This document shows, in pieces, positions 46,218-57,859 of a DNA stretch of 64,000 nt. Origin of the DNA: Calonectria ilicicola (taxonomy: Eukaryota > Ascomycota > Sordariomycetes > Hypocreales > Nectriaceae); NCBI GenBank assembly GCA_020809705.1, contig CP085826.1:7502001-7566000 (forward strand), in the 5' to 3' direction. Each line of letters opens with the position of its first letter. The first letter of the stretch is position 1. Both the position numbers and the translations under genes were made by a program. The notes beneath the pieces were generated by a model that was given only the letters and a program-made list of their open reading frames with translations, had not been told where the DNA came from and made no database searches.

Positions 46218-47848
46218 AAAATAATGTAAAATGAATTAAGAAAATATTTATTAATTTAATTCTAATATATGCGCTTATTGTATGCAGAATTTGGTGTATA
46301 GGGTTAGGTGGCTCGGTAATAATGTTTGAATGGAGAATGGGAGATGGTTCGTTGTAGGATAACATTCGCTAATATGCATATTATATTTATCCCATTAAAT
46401 ATCCTTGCACAGGCAACTCGAAAAACACAATGATTGCCGATTACCATCTTCCTGTAGTTGTGCTGGGCATTCAGACCCTGGCCAAGCAGCTGGGCTCCAC
46501 GTCTGTGTTTGTAGAAGATGATGGGATTTTATCTAGAATATATTTTAGCCCTCCTCAATTAATATGAATGATGATCATTCATGGCCATCACACTTTTCGT
46601 GTGGCAAAGTTATTGGCTCATTATGCTTTGAGCGTGCCTGGAAGCGGCCCGGTCGGGATGTGACCCACACCGTTCATCCAAACTGTGGGCGGGTTTCTGG
46701 AAGATCAAGCGATGCACACCAGTTTCAAGATATCCCTGGGCCCTCACAAATTAAAAGCTAAAGCTGTGGGATATTTCGTTCCGGATACGCGGAAACGTAT
46801 TTTGCAGAGAGAGAGAGAGAGCATACGCATGACGGGATGGGAGTTGGCTTGCGTCATCTACTTTGCTACCGTCCACATTTTGTACTTTGTTCTCGCCGCC
46901 CCGCTCAGTGTGGTGTTTTGGGTTGCGCCAATGTTCATCGCAATAATTATTTCTCAGGATTCGCACTCTCACGTCCTTGAATCCTTCCATGAGCTGCGCT
47001 GGACTGCGCTGGACTGCACTGGACTGCACCGTATTGAGCTGCACTGGATCCATTCTGAGGGTTCCCATCCTGGTTGAAGGCCGTCTTCCCCCTGGTCTTC
47101 AGTGGGGGCTCGCATTCTCTTCTCGCTGCGTTTTAGAACCCGAGTCAGCGACGCGACTCCAATTATCGTGCACAAATCTTCACAAGGGCGGAACGTGTGC
47201 AACCTAGTCCTCATTCGGTACTCCGGGAACGCATAATTAGCGGCCCCTTTTCTATCCGCGCTTTCGGACTGCGCTAGTCCCCAAGAAATAAGATTACCCA
47301 TCGTAGACGACGGCCGGCGCCAATAGTATTGATCCACTCTGGTCAGGAGTTGTTGGGGCGCGAGAAGCTGGCATTGGCGGAAGCGCCTGTAATTGATGGC
47401 CACAATTGTTGGAGGAGTTCGCCTGGTGTCGTGTTCCCCGTGCGAGGCCGGCGTACCGAGGCCTCCTGGCTCCTAAACCGTGTCATTGGCACATTGCACC
47501 CGCGTATGCAGCCTCGTACTAGACACTAACCCAGGGGAACCCGTCCCAGCCCCTCTTGGACAGCCCCGGATGCCAAAATACGCGAATACAATTTGTCCAG
47601 TGCATAATTTGGCTTCTCGTCAACGTCCCACCTTGCCGGGGCGCGCTGCTCCAAATCTGACATTCGGCCGGATCGGGTTTTGTTTTGTTCACGATAAGCT
47701 AATTAAAGGGGGTCACGTTGGCGCTACCTGGCAGCATTCCTCTCTCCGCCATTTTCCAATTCCCTTTCCCGTGATCTGATCTGCTCTGGTCTGCACTTTT
47801 TGCTCATCGACATCACTCTTTCGTCGTGGGCTGTCCGTCCTTTTGCAA
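46218..47848. other. 1.6 kb region without supported genes, with simple repeats
   Basis: Sequence just after the NLR stop is AT-rich and shows no repeat-domain coding text. A (GA)n tract is at about 46807-46822 and a 10-bp tandem array at about 46991-47025. The open frame at 46685-47077 has one hydrophobic stretch, but its end is encoded by the tandem repeat and it has no family likeness; I treat it as chance. The right part (47400-47848) is the likely promoter and leader of the antiporter gene. Confidence 0.5.
46991..47025. repeat. Tandem 10-bp repeat
   Basis: About three and a half copies of CTGCGCTGGA, the last ones as CTGCACTGGA, followed by a further partial copy at about 47038-47048. 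The unit is purely sequence-defined; no function is implied. Confidence 0.75.
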
Positions 47849-49946
47849 ATGAATCCCGTGACAGATAGATTCCGTAACATTGAGGCGGAGAATGGCTCCT
47901 CAGAATCTAGCAGCGATGATGGAGACGTTCCCGATGAAGAGAGTTCAACGGCGTTTCTCCAGCCCATAGGAGACGGTAGCAGGTCGCACAGACGGGAGTC
48001 TCGCGGCATGAGTCTCGGCTTCAAAGGCACGTCTTTCACATGGGTAATATTCCTTTTTTCAAGTGTTTTTTTTGACTGACTCTGGGTCAACTTACAGATA
48101 ATGTTCAAAAGGTGCTCCGCCTCCGAGATCAGCTCCATCGGCGCTTGTGGTCGCGGGTCCATGACCTCGAAACTCAATCATTAACAGCAGAATACGAGCT
48201 GGGCGATCATCATGGCGGATTCCCCGGTCGTGATGTAGGCTTCTTTGGCCATGTTCACGCTATGCTCTTCTCATCCTGGCTCAACTCATTCCTCATCTTT
48301 GTCCCAATAGGCATAACAACTTATTTGGTCAAAATGAACCCGCTCCTAATCTTTACGTGCAATGCTCTGGCCATTGTCCCGCTGTCTGCGATGTTGACTG
48401 ATGCTACTGAGCGTATCGCTGCCGATGCTGGTGACACTATCGGTGCCTTGTTAAATATTACCCTCGGCAATCTTGTCGAGCTGATAATCTTGTGAGTCGC
48501 GATCTTATCTATCCTACCTGTCGAAGTCATGCTAACACTGTTCAAGAATGTAAGTTTTGGTCTTGTTGATGGCTGTGGAATCAGTAAACTAACTTGAGAA
48601 GTATCGCCCTGGTCAACGACCACATCCGTATTGTCCAAGCTTCCATCTTGGGTTCCATCCTCGTCAACCTGTTGTTGATCCTTGGCTCCGCCTTGCTGGC
48701 AAGCAGCTTCACCACCCACGAAGCTCGCTTTGATGCCTCAGAGGCACAACTTTTGGCTGGCCTGCTTTTCGTGTCGCTCTTTGTGTTATTGATGCCTGTA
48801 AGACCGACCGCGACCTGGTATCTCGAACCAATACTAACCCAAGACAGACGGCTTTCGATTACACCTTTGACACATCACACAAGGTTACCGCCCCAGCTCT
48901 CACGATGAGCAGAGTCTCATCCCTGATTGTCCTGTTCATTTATGTTTTGTACTTTACCCATGAGCTCAAGTCACGGTCTGCCAAGGACAAGCAGAGGGCT
49001 ATGCCGCTTCAGCATCTCACTCCGGATGGCCAGTTGGTTCGCAATGAACACGGCCTTGGTCTGCATGCTCGTGGCCAAGACCCTCTCACTTCGCGCAGCA
49101 TTCGGTTTGCCGATGTACCTAATCCTTCTCAGCCTGCCACCCAACGGGAGCCGGAGTTTACCACCGAGCGCTTCGTCGATAATGCCCCGCGCAGAAGTAT
49201 GGATGTCAACACGCGCCCCAGCTCCTCACATCAAATTTTCCGTGCCCGCAGGAATTCCCGAGCTCACTCACTCACATCTAGCCGAGGCCATAGCCGAGAA
49301 TCGTCTTTAAGTGGCGCTATTCCAGTGCGGATGGGGCTGGAAACGATACCTGACCTGTCGCCTCGCCTGGATGCGCCCGCATTTGCCCACCCACGTCACA
49401 ACAAACGAAGCGAGAGAATGGCCTCGGTTTTTATCCTGATAACAACCTCAATCGTCATGTCCATTTGCGCAGAGTTTTTAGTCAGCACTATTGATGATGT
49501 TACACATGAAGGTGGTTTATCAGAAGGCGTCATTGGCTTAATCATTCTGCCAGTTGTGGGAAATATCGCGGAGTATGTCACCGTCGTGACAGTCGCCATC
49601 CGCGGTAAATTGGATCTCGCTGTAGCTGTAGCTGTTGGCTCGGCTATCCAGATTGCCCTTTGTGTGACTCCCTTGACGGTTATTGCAGGATGGATTCTGC
49701 ATCGCAAGTTGGAGCTCACTTTCAACTACTTCGAAACCACGACACTAGTAGGCACAGTGCTCTTGGTCATTCTATTGGTTCTTAATGAGGGTGGTATTAG
49801 CCTTAGAACCATCGGATTGAAGGGAGCATTGATGTGTGCCTGCTACGGGATCATCAGGTAAGCTGCTGGCCTCTCAATTCCCCAGAGAATTCACACTAAT
49901 GACGAATAGTCTCGGCGCCTACCTCTCTCCATCGCCGAAGGATTGA
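47849..49946 (+). CDS. Vacuolar-type Ca2+/H+ antiporter (CaCA family)
   Basis: Exons 47849-48043, 48112-48491, 48547-48549, 48602-48797, 48848-49857 and 49910-49946 give 606 residues. The third exon is only three bases (AAT). With it the first ion-binding motif reads GNLVELIILIIAL, the same length as in yeast Vcx1; without it one residue is missing. The second motif is GNIAEYVTVVTVAIRGKLDLA followed by VGSAIQIALCV. About eleven membrane segments are present. A hydrophilic insert of about 140 residues (roughly 310-440) separates the two halves and is rich in Ser, Arg and His. It should move Ca2+ into the vacuole in exchange for protons. The second intron end (AAAAG) was chosen because the nearer ACAG breaks the frame. 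Confidence 0.85.
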
Positions 49947-50303
49947 TTGCAATGAGGTGAGTTCTCGATGTTCTTCCACTTAGGCTGGAAGGAGTCGTTT
50001 GGTATGAAAATTGGTTGAGAACATGAATGAAACGGAAAAAAAACATTCTTTAGCATCCATCTCTTTTGGTGATGCCGCCTTGCCGCAATCTTTTGTGTCA
50101 AGTCTCCAACTTTTTCTATTCACAGTGCTTGAGGTTCGCTGGCAAACCCGACTGTGTGTATTTTATAGGCGTATAATATCTAGACTTTTGACCACATTTT
50201 ACCAGCCCTAAAGAAAACCACAAGAATTCAAGAACAAATCATGAACACCATAAAAATTCCCCGATGTCCCAGACTAAAATTTCCGTTGAATGAATGCAAT
50301 ACC
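49947..50303. other. Convergent intergenic region
   Basis: The 357-bp gap lies between the 3' ends of the antiporter and the DHA2-type transporter. No feature other than presumed 3' UTRs is visible. Confidence 0.45.
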
Positions 50304-51935
50304 TTAATCTCTTTTTAACCCAATTTTCCCCGTTTTTCTCAATCCGACAAGACCAATCGCAGTGCACAGCATCATAAAAGCAAACATAGTCCAAAAGCTT
50401 GCCCTGTACCCTTCCATTAAAGCATAAGTCTCCTCACTTCCTTCGTGTTCCTTGGTCACCATGGTCGAGATGACTTGTAGAATCGCTAGACCAAGTGCAC
50501 TGCCGAACTGGGAAGCCGTGCTGAATACAGCCCCAGCGAGAGCCTGCGTGTCTTCGGGAAAGACATCGGTGATGACAATTAAACCAACAGTAAACAGTGC
50601 ATCGACACTGACAGGCTGTAATAACTGGGCCACAAATGCATTCCCCCAGTACGATGCGGACGGTTGAATGACGGCCATTAAAAGAGGAGCCACAGCACAA
50701 AGCACCGATGTTACCGTGACAATCCAAATAGCAGGAATCTTGTGCACATAGAAACCCATGATGAGATTCACTAGGATGCCAACCACAGTGCATGGGATAA
50801 TCCTGACGGACGCTTGAAGGGCAGATAGGTTTTGAACCTCTTGGAAAAAGAGACTGCAGAAGAGCTCCATGGAGTTGATGACGGCAAAAGATAATGCAAT
50901 CGTAGCGCAGATGCTTGAAAAGGTTGCGTTCTTCCAGAGAGAGTTTGGAATTAATGCTGACCTTCCACGCTTTACACGGACGTGCACCCAGCCAATAAAT
51001 GCTACCAATGCAACGAGACTCAAGCAAAGAAAGATGATGCTCATCGGTTCCTTGATTCGAGTGACATCTGCACTTAGAACCCTGTTCAAAGTAGTGTGAG
51101 CTTCGGTCTGATATAGTTAGGTATGCATTGTTACTTACGCAAGGAGATAGCAGAGCAAGGTCATAAATCCAGAGGCGAGAAATGCTCCGACCCAATCCAC
51201 CGTTGTTTTAACGTCGGACAGGATTTCGGCAATACCTCTTTCGTTGCGGCTGTGAGGTAGAGCCCAGACACCGATCAAGGCAAGCAGCAACGTTAAGCCG
51301 CCTGAGAGAAACCAGCCAGCTCGCCAGCCGACTGTGTCAACAAAAATGCCCCCTAGGACCAAACCGACTGAGAACCCAAAGGGTTGGCTGAGTCCAAGAA
51401 TAGAAAAGGCCATGTTTCGACCTTTTCCTTGGGGCAATACCTCTGTAATAATGGCCACAGAGGAGGACAAATGAAGCGCGAGGCCAACTCCCTGGAGGGC
51501 TCGCAAGGCGACAAGTTCCGTACCCTTACGAGCAGCTCCCTGACCAATCATCAGCGCCCCGCTAGCAAAGCATCCCACTAGGTCAACCCAACGCGGGCCA
51601 ATGACATCGGCAACGGACCCGGCAAGGAGAAGAGTAGATGCAGTTGCGAGACCCGAAACAGAGGCAGGCCAAAAGGCGAGCGAGGATGGAAGTTGGAGGT
51701 CTAGCGTAATGGCAGGGAGCCCAACAATGACGAGACCATTGATGACACTCGAGGTGAATGTAACTCCTGCCAATTGAATTGTGACTACGACTTTCTGTAG
51801 CCGAGAAATTTTGCGAGGAGAGATTGACTTTTCTGAAGCGCTCTCGTCTAAGAGTGTAATTGGAACACTCTTCTCCGAGAAATGCTCACTTCCGCTTGAA
51901 GGAATCAAGACAGTCTGAGTATGTGTAGTCGCCAT
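50304..51935 (-). CDS. MFS transporter, DHA2-like drug/H+ antiporter type
   Basis: Two exons (51935-51139 and 51081-50304) give 524 residues. The polar N terminus (about 45 residues) precedes about fourteen hydrophobic segments, with GLATASTLLLAGSVADVIGPRW after the second helix, RALQGVGLALHLSSSVAII in helix 4 and GFSVGLVLGGIFVDTVGWRAGW in helix 5 (antiporter motif C-like). The length and segment number fit the DHA2 or aminotriazole-resistance type in the plasma membrane. It may export a metabolite or toxicant; nothing shows which. The Zn2Cys6 gene just upstream on the same strand is a natural candidate regulator. The splice uses GTAAGT and ACAG and keeps the frame. Confidence 0.88.
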
Positions 51936-52628
51936 TTTTAAATCCCAGCTCGCTTGCTTCTAAAGAATAATGTCAAAGAACCAAAGAATTTGCTGGACAT
52001 TTTCAACTTTTCAATTCAGTCTATTGACATGCCAACTGTGGGTCTTCGTGTCATGGGCGTTGTTGTCGACACAGGGCGTTATTGTCATCTTGTCATTACA
52101 CATCAAAACTCCACAGCGGCCGATGGTCGGAGGACTAGTTTTCCAATACGCGCATTAGAAAGAGCTAGCACATCATGAAAAAGCAAATTGCGAATTTGCA
52201 CCTGGCCTCAAAAAAAAATGATGGAATCACGGGTTGTCAGCCCGACCTGAGCTGAGCTTGCAGAGACTTCCGTTCTGGGCAGATCCTCAAGAAATTGACC
52301 CAGTTGATTCCATTTCTCTTTTAGTCAAACTAAAAATAGGACTAGGATTTTTTTCGATGATCTCTGCAACTCACATTTAAGCTTAAGGCGCTGCAAAGCC
52401 AACAGCCAACCCGGCACTACTGCTGTTCGGAACTCCGAAAGGTGGCTGCATGAGTTTCGGTTGACCAATTTCCGCCTCTGACCTTTCGCTTCCTCTCACC
52501 GAATGAATGAGTCACGGGAACAGAAGATTTCTCCCCAAGCCAAAATCTGACTGGTTGCGTGCCAAGAATCTCCGTGATGCCCGACCTGTGCCGCTTAAAA
52601 TTGTGCAAACTTTGAAAGTGGACAGGGG
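51936..52628. other. Intergenic region between the DHA2-like and Zn2Cys6 genes
   Basis: This 693-bp region should contain the transporter promoter and the regulator's 3' UTR. Open frames (for example 51954-52178 and 52417-52674) lack family features. I noted no palindromic CGG site. Confidence 0.45.
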
Positions 52629-54913
52629 TTATTCCTCCCAGTTTCGCAGCGCGGACACGCCCGGGGACGGCCAATCAATGTAATTGAACAAATCTATGTC
52701 TTCCAAGTCGGAGCGGACATCAGTGTGAGCTGGCGCATCTTCCCTCACATGGGCAATGATCTTTTCCAGGTCAAACTGTTCATGTTTTTGACCCTGGCCA
52801 TCTTGTGTCAAGCTGAGCAGGAAATCAATTATACGAACGCCTTTTCGTGCAATCTCGCTCTTGCAACAAACTTCGCGAAGAGATTTTGAACACTGGCGAA
52901 CCAGCGTCTGGATTTCTTCGCTGTCAAGCAATTTGCTTTCGGCGTTGGTAGCGAACAATTCTTCAAACATAAGGGAGATGGCAGCAGCCACAATGTGCGT
53001 GCTGGTTGTCCAAATGCTTCTAGCCGCCCATGTGTACTGGTCATCTGGGAGACAAAATAGCTTCTTAAGGCTCATTCGAGCAATCGGGAGACAGGAAAGC
53101 TAATAATCAAGCGTAAGTGGTTGCTCCAAGACCGAGTGGAGCAAATTTAATCCTACCTTGGTGTAGGAAAACCATGGATCTTTAAAGCTCAGAACTTGAA
53201 AATGCCGATGAATCGTATAAAACTAGCATATTCAGTTAAAAAGTGCTCAAAAATGGATAGGAATAAATTAAAACCTTGTGAAACATGGATAACATTGTGA
53301 TCCGTCTTTGCTGGCCAATGTGGGGAGGTAGCCCGTCTACACTGGGCGTGTCTTGCCGATAGAATACTGGCATCGTATTCATGATGTTCTTTAGTTCGTA
53401 GTCGGCCAGAATCACCTCCTCATATAATTTCCTTAGCCCGCTCGAAGTCTTGTTGGGGTGGCCTAGGCTGCACATTCGGTCCTGTGTCTTCCATATCAAC
53501 ACAGAGACTGTATATATCGTTAGTACGTGGCCATGGGGAAGGACAATTAATTAAATCATACCGCGGTTCAGAACATTCGTGTAACTTCCTTGGGTATAAG
53601 TATCGGTGCTTTGTTCTACGATATTCCCACATTCGGTCATTTCCTCGGGATCTTCATGGCAAAGAGTGGGCATTGGGGTGTTGAACTGGGTTGCATGAAT
53701 AGTGTACGTATTCATGAAAGGGATTTGGAGCCAATCTTGTCGAATTAGAAACCACCATGCCCTTTTCCGGACCTCTCTGTCAATGAGCTGACGACGCATT
53801 TCTTGAGGATCTGTGAGGCCATTCAATGATCTGTCGGGTCCAAGGCGATGAAGACCAAGGGATTGGGCAATACGAATGGCGGTGCCCAATATTGTTGCAA
53901 TAAAATCTGATTCTCCAAGATTGTGTCCCATGTAGATAAGCACGCATATTGTTTGGATTGAAACCACAGAGTGAATGGCCATAAAGTTTGAAGCATGCAA
54001 TGCGTCGACACTCATTCTATAGAGCTTCTCGGCTAGTGCATCTATGTGGAGCATTATTAGTAGAGCCACATGGCTTTGGATAGTCGCAAATTAACGTACT
54101 GGGTTCAAATATGCCATATTCAGCTAGAACATTGGGAGATGTCATAGATAATGTTATCTGTTGCTGATTAGATATGCGATCATCATGGTGACTGGTGGGC
54201 TTGGATCTTACCGACAGAATAGAATAATAAAGTGGCAGCCAGAATGGGTTGGCTACCTGCCCCGTCTCAAAATAGTAATCACATTCATCTCGAAATGTGG
54301 GTGTGTGTGTAACATGGTGAAGCCAAGCTATGTTGTGCTCGTGATATTGGACTAGAAATTTGGCCTGTGAGATCGAGATGATTGAATCAATGGAGGAGAG
54401 GAGTTGTTGTGATTTTGTAACAGAATGGACTGGTTGGCTTTCTTGGCCAATTTGCATGATGCGCTGTCGGCTTAGTGCTAGGAATTCGAGTGTAACTGCA
54501 GCATCCTGGGCCACCCCATGAGCAAGTGGTGTGTGGTGAGAACTTGGCGACAATTCGGGAGATTCATCTTCCTGGCGACAGGCTTCATAGTCAACGTCCA
54601 CGTTTGTATTTGTGTTTCGAGGTTCCGATGGTCGCCCTTTTGGGGGGCTTTGATAGGTATCACCTGCTGCATGCGCTGATCTGACATCAGCTCTCGGCAG
54701 GCCAGATTGACGAGCGCCTACGCGTCTTTTTGGAGTATCAGAAATCCTGGTCCGTATCTCAACTTTTTCGCGCTTGCACAGATGACTGCTGCCTCGATCT
54801 ACGCATGAACTGCATGGTATGACTTTGGAGCAGCGGAGCTTCCGCCGAGCGCATTCAGTGCAGCAGCGGGGCTGTCTTTGAGACACCCTGCGCTTTTGAT
54901 ACCTTGTTTCCAT
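52629..54913 (-). CDS. Zn2Cys6 transcription factor (fungal-specific TF domain)
   Basis: Six exons (54913-54212, 54163-54100, 54041-53562, 53507-53275, 53222-53157, 53099-52629) give 671 residues. The cluster is C-x2-C-x6-C-x5-C-x2-C-x8-C at about residues 18-46 (CTEC, KLRC, IPCSSC, SSHLC), preceded by a basic RYQKRRVSQRQPR. A linker of about 100 polar residues follows. The middle homology region shows FLVQYHEHNIAWLHHVTHTP, then DFIATILGTAIRIAQSLGLH and REVRKRAWWFLIRQDW. Small exons of 64 and 66 nt are needed to keep the frame. It is a nuclear regulator, adjacent to a DHA2-like transporter on the same strand. Confidence 0.87.
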
Positions 54914-55770
54914 TATGCATAAAAATAATGCACAGGTAGAAACGAAGATTGCCGGCGCTAAAATTGTAAGAAGATATTAAAGCACTTGGTTTACTAACTG
55001 TAATTGCTGATGAGGGAATAGTGATGTTCAGTTTTCACATTGCGGATTGCTTATCGCAGTGCACAGGGTGTCTTATCGCGCGCATGACAAATTATATCCC
55101 AAGCGGCGCTAGTGCTCACTCTGTGAGGGTGCCACTCTAGCATGTAGTACGCTGTTTATTGAGCATAAAAGGAATCTAGAAGCAAAATTACATCAAGAAT
55201 TTCATATGCTGAGACATTAGAGTAGAATGAATTCCTATTTCTAGTGTTGCAAGGTGATCAATAGCATCGTATAGGGCTGCTAATGATTAATGTATGTAGA
55301 GCAAAGGTCTTTTACTGTTCTTTCAGGGCCAGCTGAAAGTATCCACACCAGCCAAACGCTACCCCAACATCTCTTGCAGCATCCCCTCCCCCGCCCGTGA
55401 GCTGAAAATATCGCACCCTTTTCGTAGCTGTAGCGTTCAATAGTTTGCCAATTGTAGTTTAATTGGCGATTGGTGTCTTAGCGGGGATGAAGCGGTTTTG
55501 ACTGCAAGCCTTCCGTGTGGCTGGCTGAAAGCGCCGACTTCACTTTTCACAGATTGGCATCCAAGAGACTAAGACATCAGCTATCTAAATAGTGTAAAGT
55601 AGTGCACCTACTAGCGTCGTACAAAAGTCGCTTCCAAGAACCGGATTCCAGTTTTCCAGTTCTCATCTTCTCAAGCCTCATCTCTCTAATTTTCTGGATT
55701 GTTGCAATTGACAGCCACAACTCTACTTGACCCATTTTTATTCTATCCTTTGCTCAAACAATTTGTCACC
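54914..55770. other. Divergent intergenic region
   Basis: This region of about 860 bp separates the Zn2Cys6 gene and the unrecognised gene to the right. It has no supported coding sequence. A pyrimidine-rich leader precedes the next start (about 55660-55770). Confidence 0.45.
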
Positions 55771-56994
55771 ATGCCTCGATCTATACCCTATGATCCTACT
55801 CTGACTATGATGGGCGTAGTAAGTGATGCTGCGCTCAAGAATATCGAAGCCATCGCAGCACTACAAGCGCCCGTTGACGCCGCTCAGGATACTCTCAACT
55901 CTCTCATCTTATCCAGGCGAAGCTTGAACATGACCAAAACTGAACTCCAGAATCTCGGTGTTGGGACAGAGGCTTTGGACAGTGAGCTGAAAAAGCTTGA
56001 CCAAGGGATTGAAAAAGCAGCAGGAGATTATGCAGCCGCGAAAATGGTCGCCGAATCTCAGGCGATGGGGTTGGAAAAGAAGGCTCATTCAATTCAGGAC
56101 CAAATTGAAAGTCCCATGGACTACTTGCGCAGCGAGATTAAGACGATGCCCTTGGCCGCTGACACCATGCAAATGGATGTGCAGTACTTCTCATTTGACT
56201 CAAACTCCCAAGACTCGGCTGCCTACAGCGCTCAAATCGCCTCATACGTATCTACAGCCGTAGGCAGTGTCTTTAAAACTGCCCCATCCATAAAAATTGG
56301 TAACGCAGCTTCGCGTCAAGTCAGTCAACATACGAAATCGCACAGCATTGAGGGCACCCTCGTAATATCGGCGAGCTGCAAGCACAAAAATGCATCAATC
56401 GTGGCCCCATTCGTGATGCATGTCGACAAGGCCATCAAAGTATGGAACCGCCTCTTTCCTGGAAAAAGGCTGGATCCAACCAGTAGGTCGAGCATGATGA
56501 AGTCTGCCATGGACGAGAGCCAGGAAGAGAAAGAAAGGTTCTCCATCATCATAGGTACCACCTTTGGGTCAAGCTTCATTGCCATGATTCATGTGCTCAA
56601 ATGGACGAATACCTCCGCTTCAGGGTCTTTGGAGGCTGCTGCTATGTCTTTGCAGCGCACGATGGACGCAGAGGGAAATGTAGGCGTGGGCGCCAAGTTT
56701 GCTAGCGATGTCAAGAACATCCTCAGCCAGCAGAACATTCAATCTCATGTTACAATACTATCCACATCTGAGATGAAAGGTGGGAATACTGAGGACTCGT
56801 TGAACGCCCTGGCAACGATTGATGAAAGCAACAGTAAGATTTATGACGTCAACTCGATGATACCGGCTTTGGAGGACTATCTGAGAAAGGCCTCAGAGGG
56901 AAATTCCGGTATTCCTATCGAATTCGTTCTGAAGGACATTGATCAAAAAATGCTAGCGGAACTGTGGGTTGCTAAGTACTTTCCTGGGAGGTGA
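55771..56994 (+). CDS. Hypothetical protein, unrecognised
   Basis: An uninterrupted frame encodes 407 residues from an ATG in good context (CACCATGCC) at 55771; an upstream in-frame ATG at 55699 adds 24 residues of poor quality. I do not recognise the family. The N-terminal 100 residues look helical and charged (coiled-coil-like, with ELKKLDQGIEKAAGDYAAAK). The middle has a beta-like, Ser-rich stretch (SIEGTLVISASCKHKNASIV) and FSIIIGTTFGSSFIAMIHVL, which is hydrophobic and small-residue-rich. The C-terminal part is helical and acidic. There is no signal peptide or classical membrane segment. The long intron-free frame and clean codon pattern argue that it is a real gene. Confidence 0.7.
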   Translation: MPRSIPYDPTLTMMGVVSDAALKNIEAIAALQAPVDAAQDTLNSLILSRRSLNMTKTELQNLGVGTEALDSELKKLDQGIEKAAGDYAAAKMVAESQAMGLEKKAHSIQDQIESPMDYLRSEIKTMPLAADTMQMDVQYFSFDSNSQDSAAYSAQIASYVSTAVGSVFKTAPSIKIGNAASRQVSQHTKSHSIEGTLVISASCKHKNASIVAPFVMHVDKAIKVWNRLFPGKRLDPTSRSSMMKSAMDESQEEKERFSIIIGTTFGSSFIAMIHVLKWTNTSASGSLEAAAMSLQRTMDAEGNVGVGAKFASDVKNILSQQNIQSHVTILSTSEMKGGNTEDSLNALATIDESNSKIYDVNSMIPALEDYLRKASEGNSGIPIEFVLKDIDQKMLAELWVAKYFPGR

Positions 56995-57859
56995 CATGAC
57001 AAGGAAAACACAGGTCTCTTTCCAAGCCCCTTGGCTACCTCAATGATTGTTTGAGAAGGGATTTTAACTGTGTACTAGTTGGAGAAGTGGCCGCATCTTG
57101 GGTCTATGTATTGTGTATTCCAGATGTAACGAGGCCGCATGCTGATTTAGGTAGTTGGATAAAAAGAAATGCATTCTCAGGCTGAACTTTTCGACCTGTG
57201 TGTGGCTTCTCTGAGATTTGGCTATGGCTAGGGTGTGGCTTGAGGTGAACCTGACCCACTCTGATCGCAAAACGAGAAAGCATCTTCTGATCTAATACTA
57301 ACAGAAAGAGACTACCATGATGTGGAGTCGAGTCAATTTTCAATGGGTAGTATACGATAGGATAAATAGCGAAATTCTGGTTCCCCCCCAATTCTCGTGT
57401 CTCAGACGTTGGTGTTTGGATCATGTAGGCCAAGAGGACACAGTCGTCTAATGCATCCGCATTCAAAGCCGGATCTGGAGATAGAGGAAAGAGGCCAAAA
57501 CTTTATACCTGTATTGTAATGGAACCTGCATGTGCCTTGCTTGAATAGTGTACATATTCGTGGCCGCTTATCCCACGTTGCACTCTTTCAGGGCAAACGG
57601 GAATACGGCTTGTGGACTGTATAGCCAGTTTCGAGTTATGCAGCTGCCGTAGGGCTGGTAGCCATTAAGGTACGGCTGTGACGGGGCTATCCCCACTATG
57701 TATAATCGATGTATAGTAAATGATTCATCGCGGCTGTGCGACTTAGTTTGCAGATCACTGATCTGTCGTTAGTACCCGGCACCATAAAAACTGCAACCAA
57801 CCCCTCACTTTCTTTTCCTTTTAATACTTCAATCACCAGGCAATCATAACACGGTATAC
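56995..57859. other. Intergenic region
   Basis: In these 865 bp the minus-strand frames at 57064-57466 overlap each other and lack family features, so they are not called. A TATA-like CATAAAAA lies near 57782, about 75 bp before the GST-like start. Confidence 0.45.

Noticed and set aside
46685..47077. 130-residue open frame with one hydrophobic stretch
   Set aside because: Its end is encoded by a 10-bp tandem repeat, an antisense frame of similar size overlaps it, and there is no family likeness.
57064..57466. Minus-strand frames of 68 and 120 residues
   Set aside because: They overlap in different frames and show no family features; probably 3' flanking sequence.
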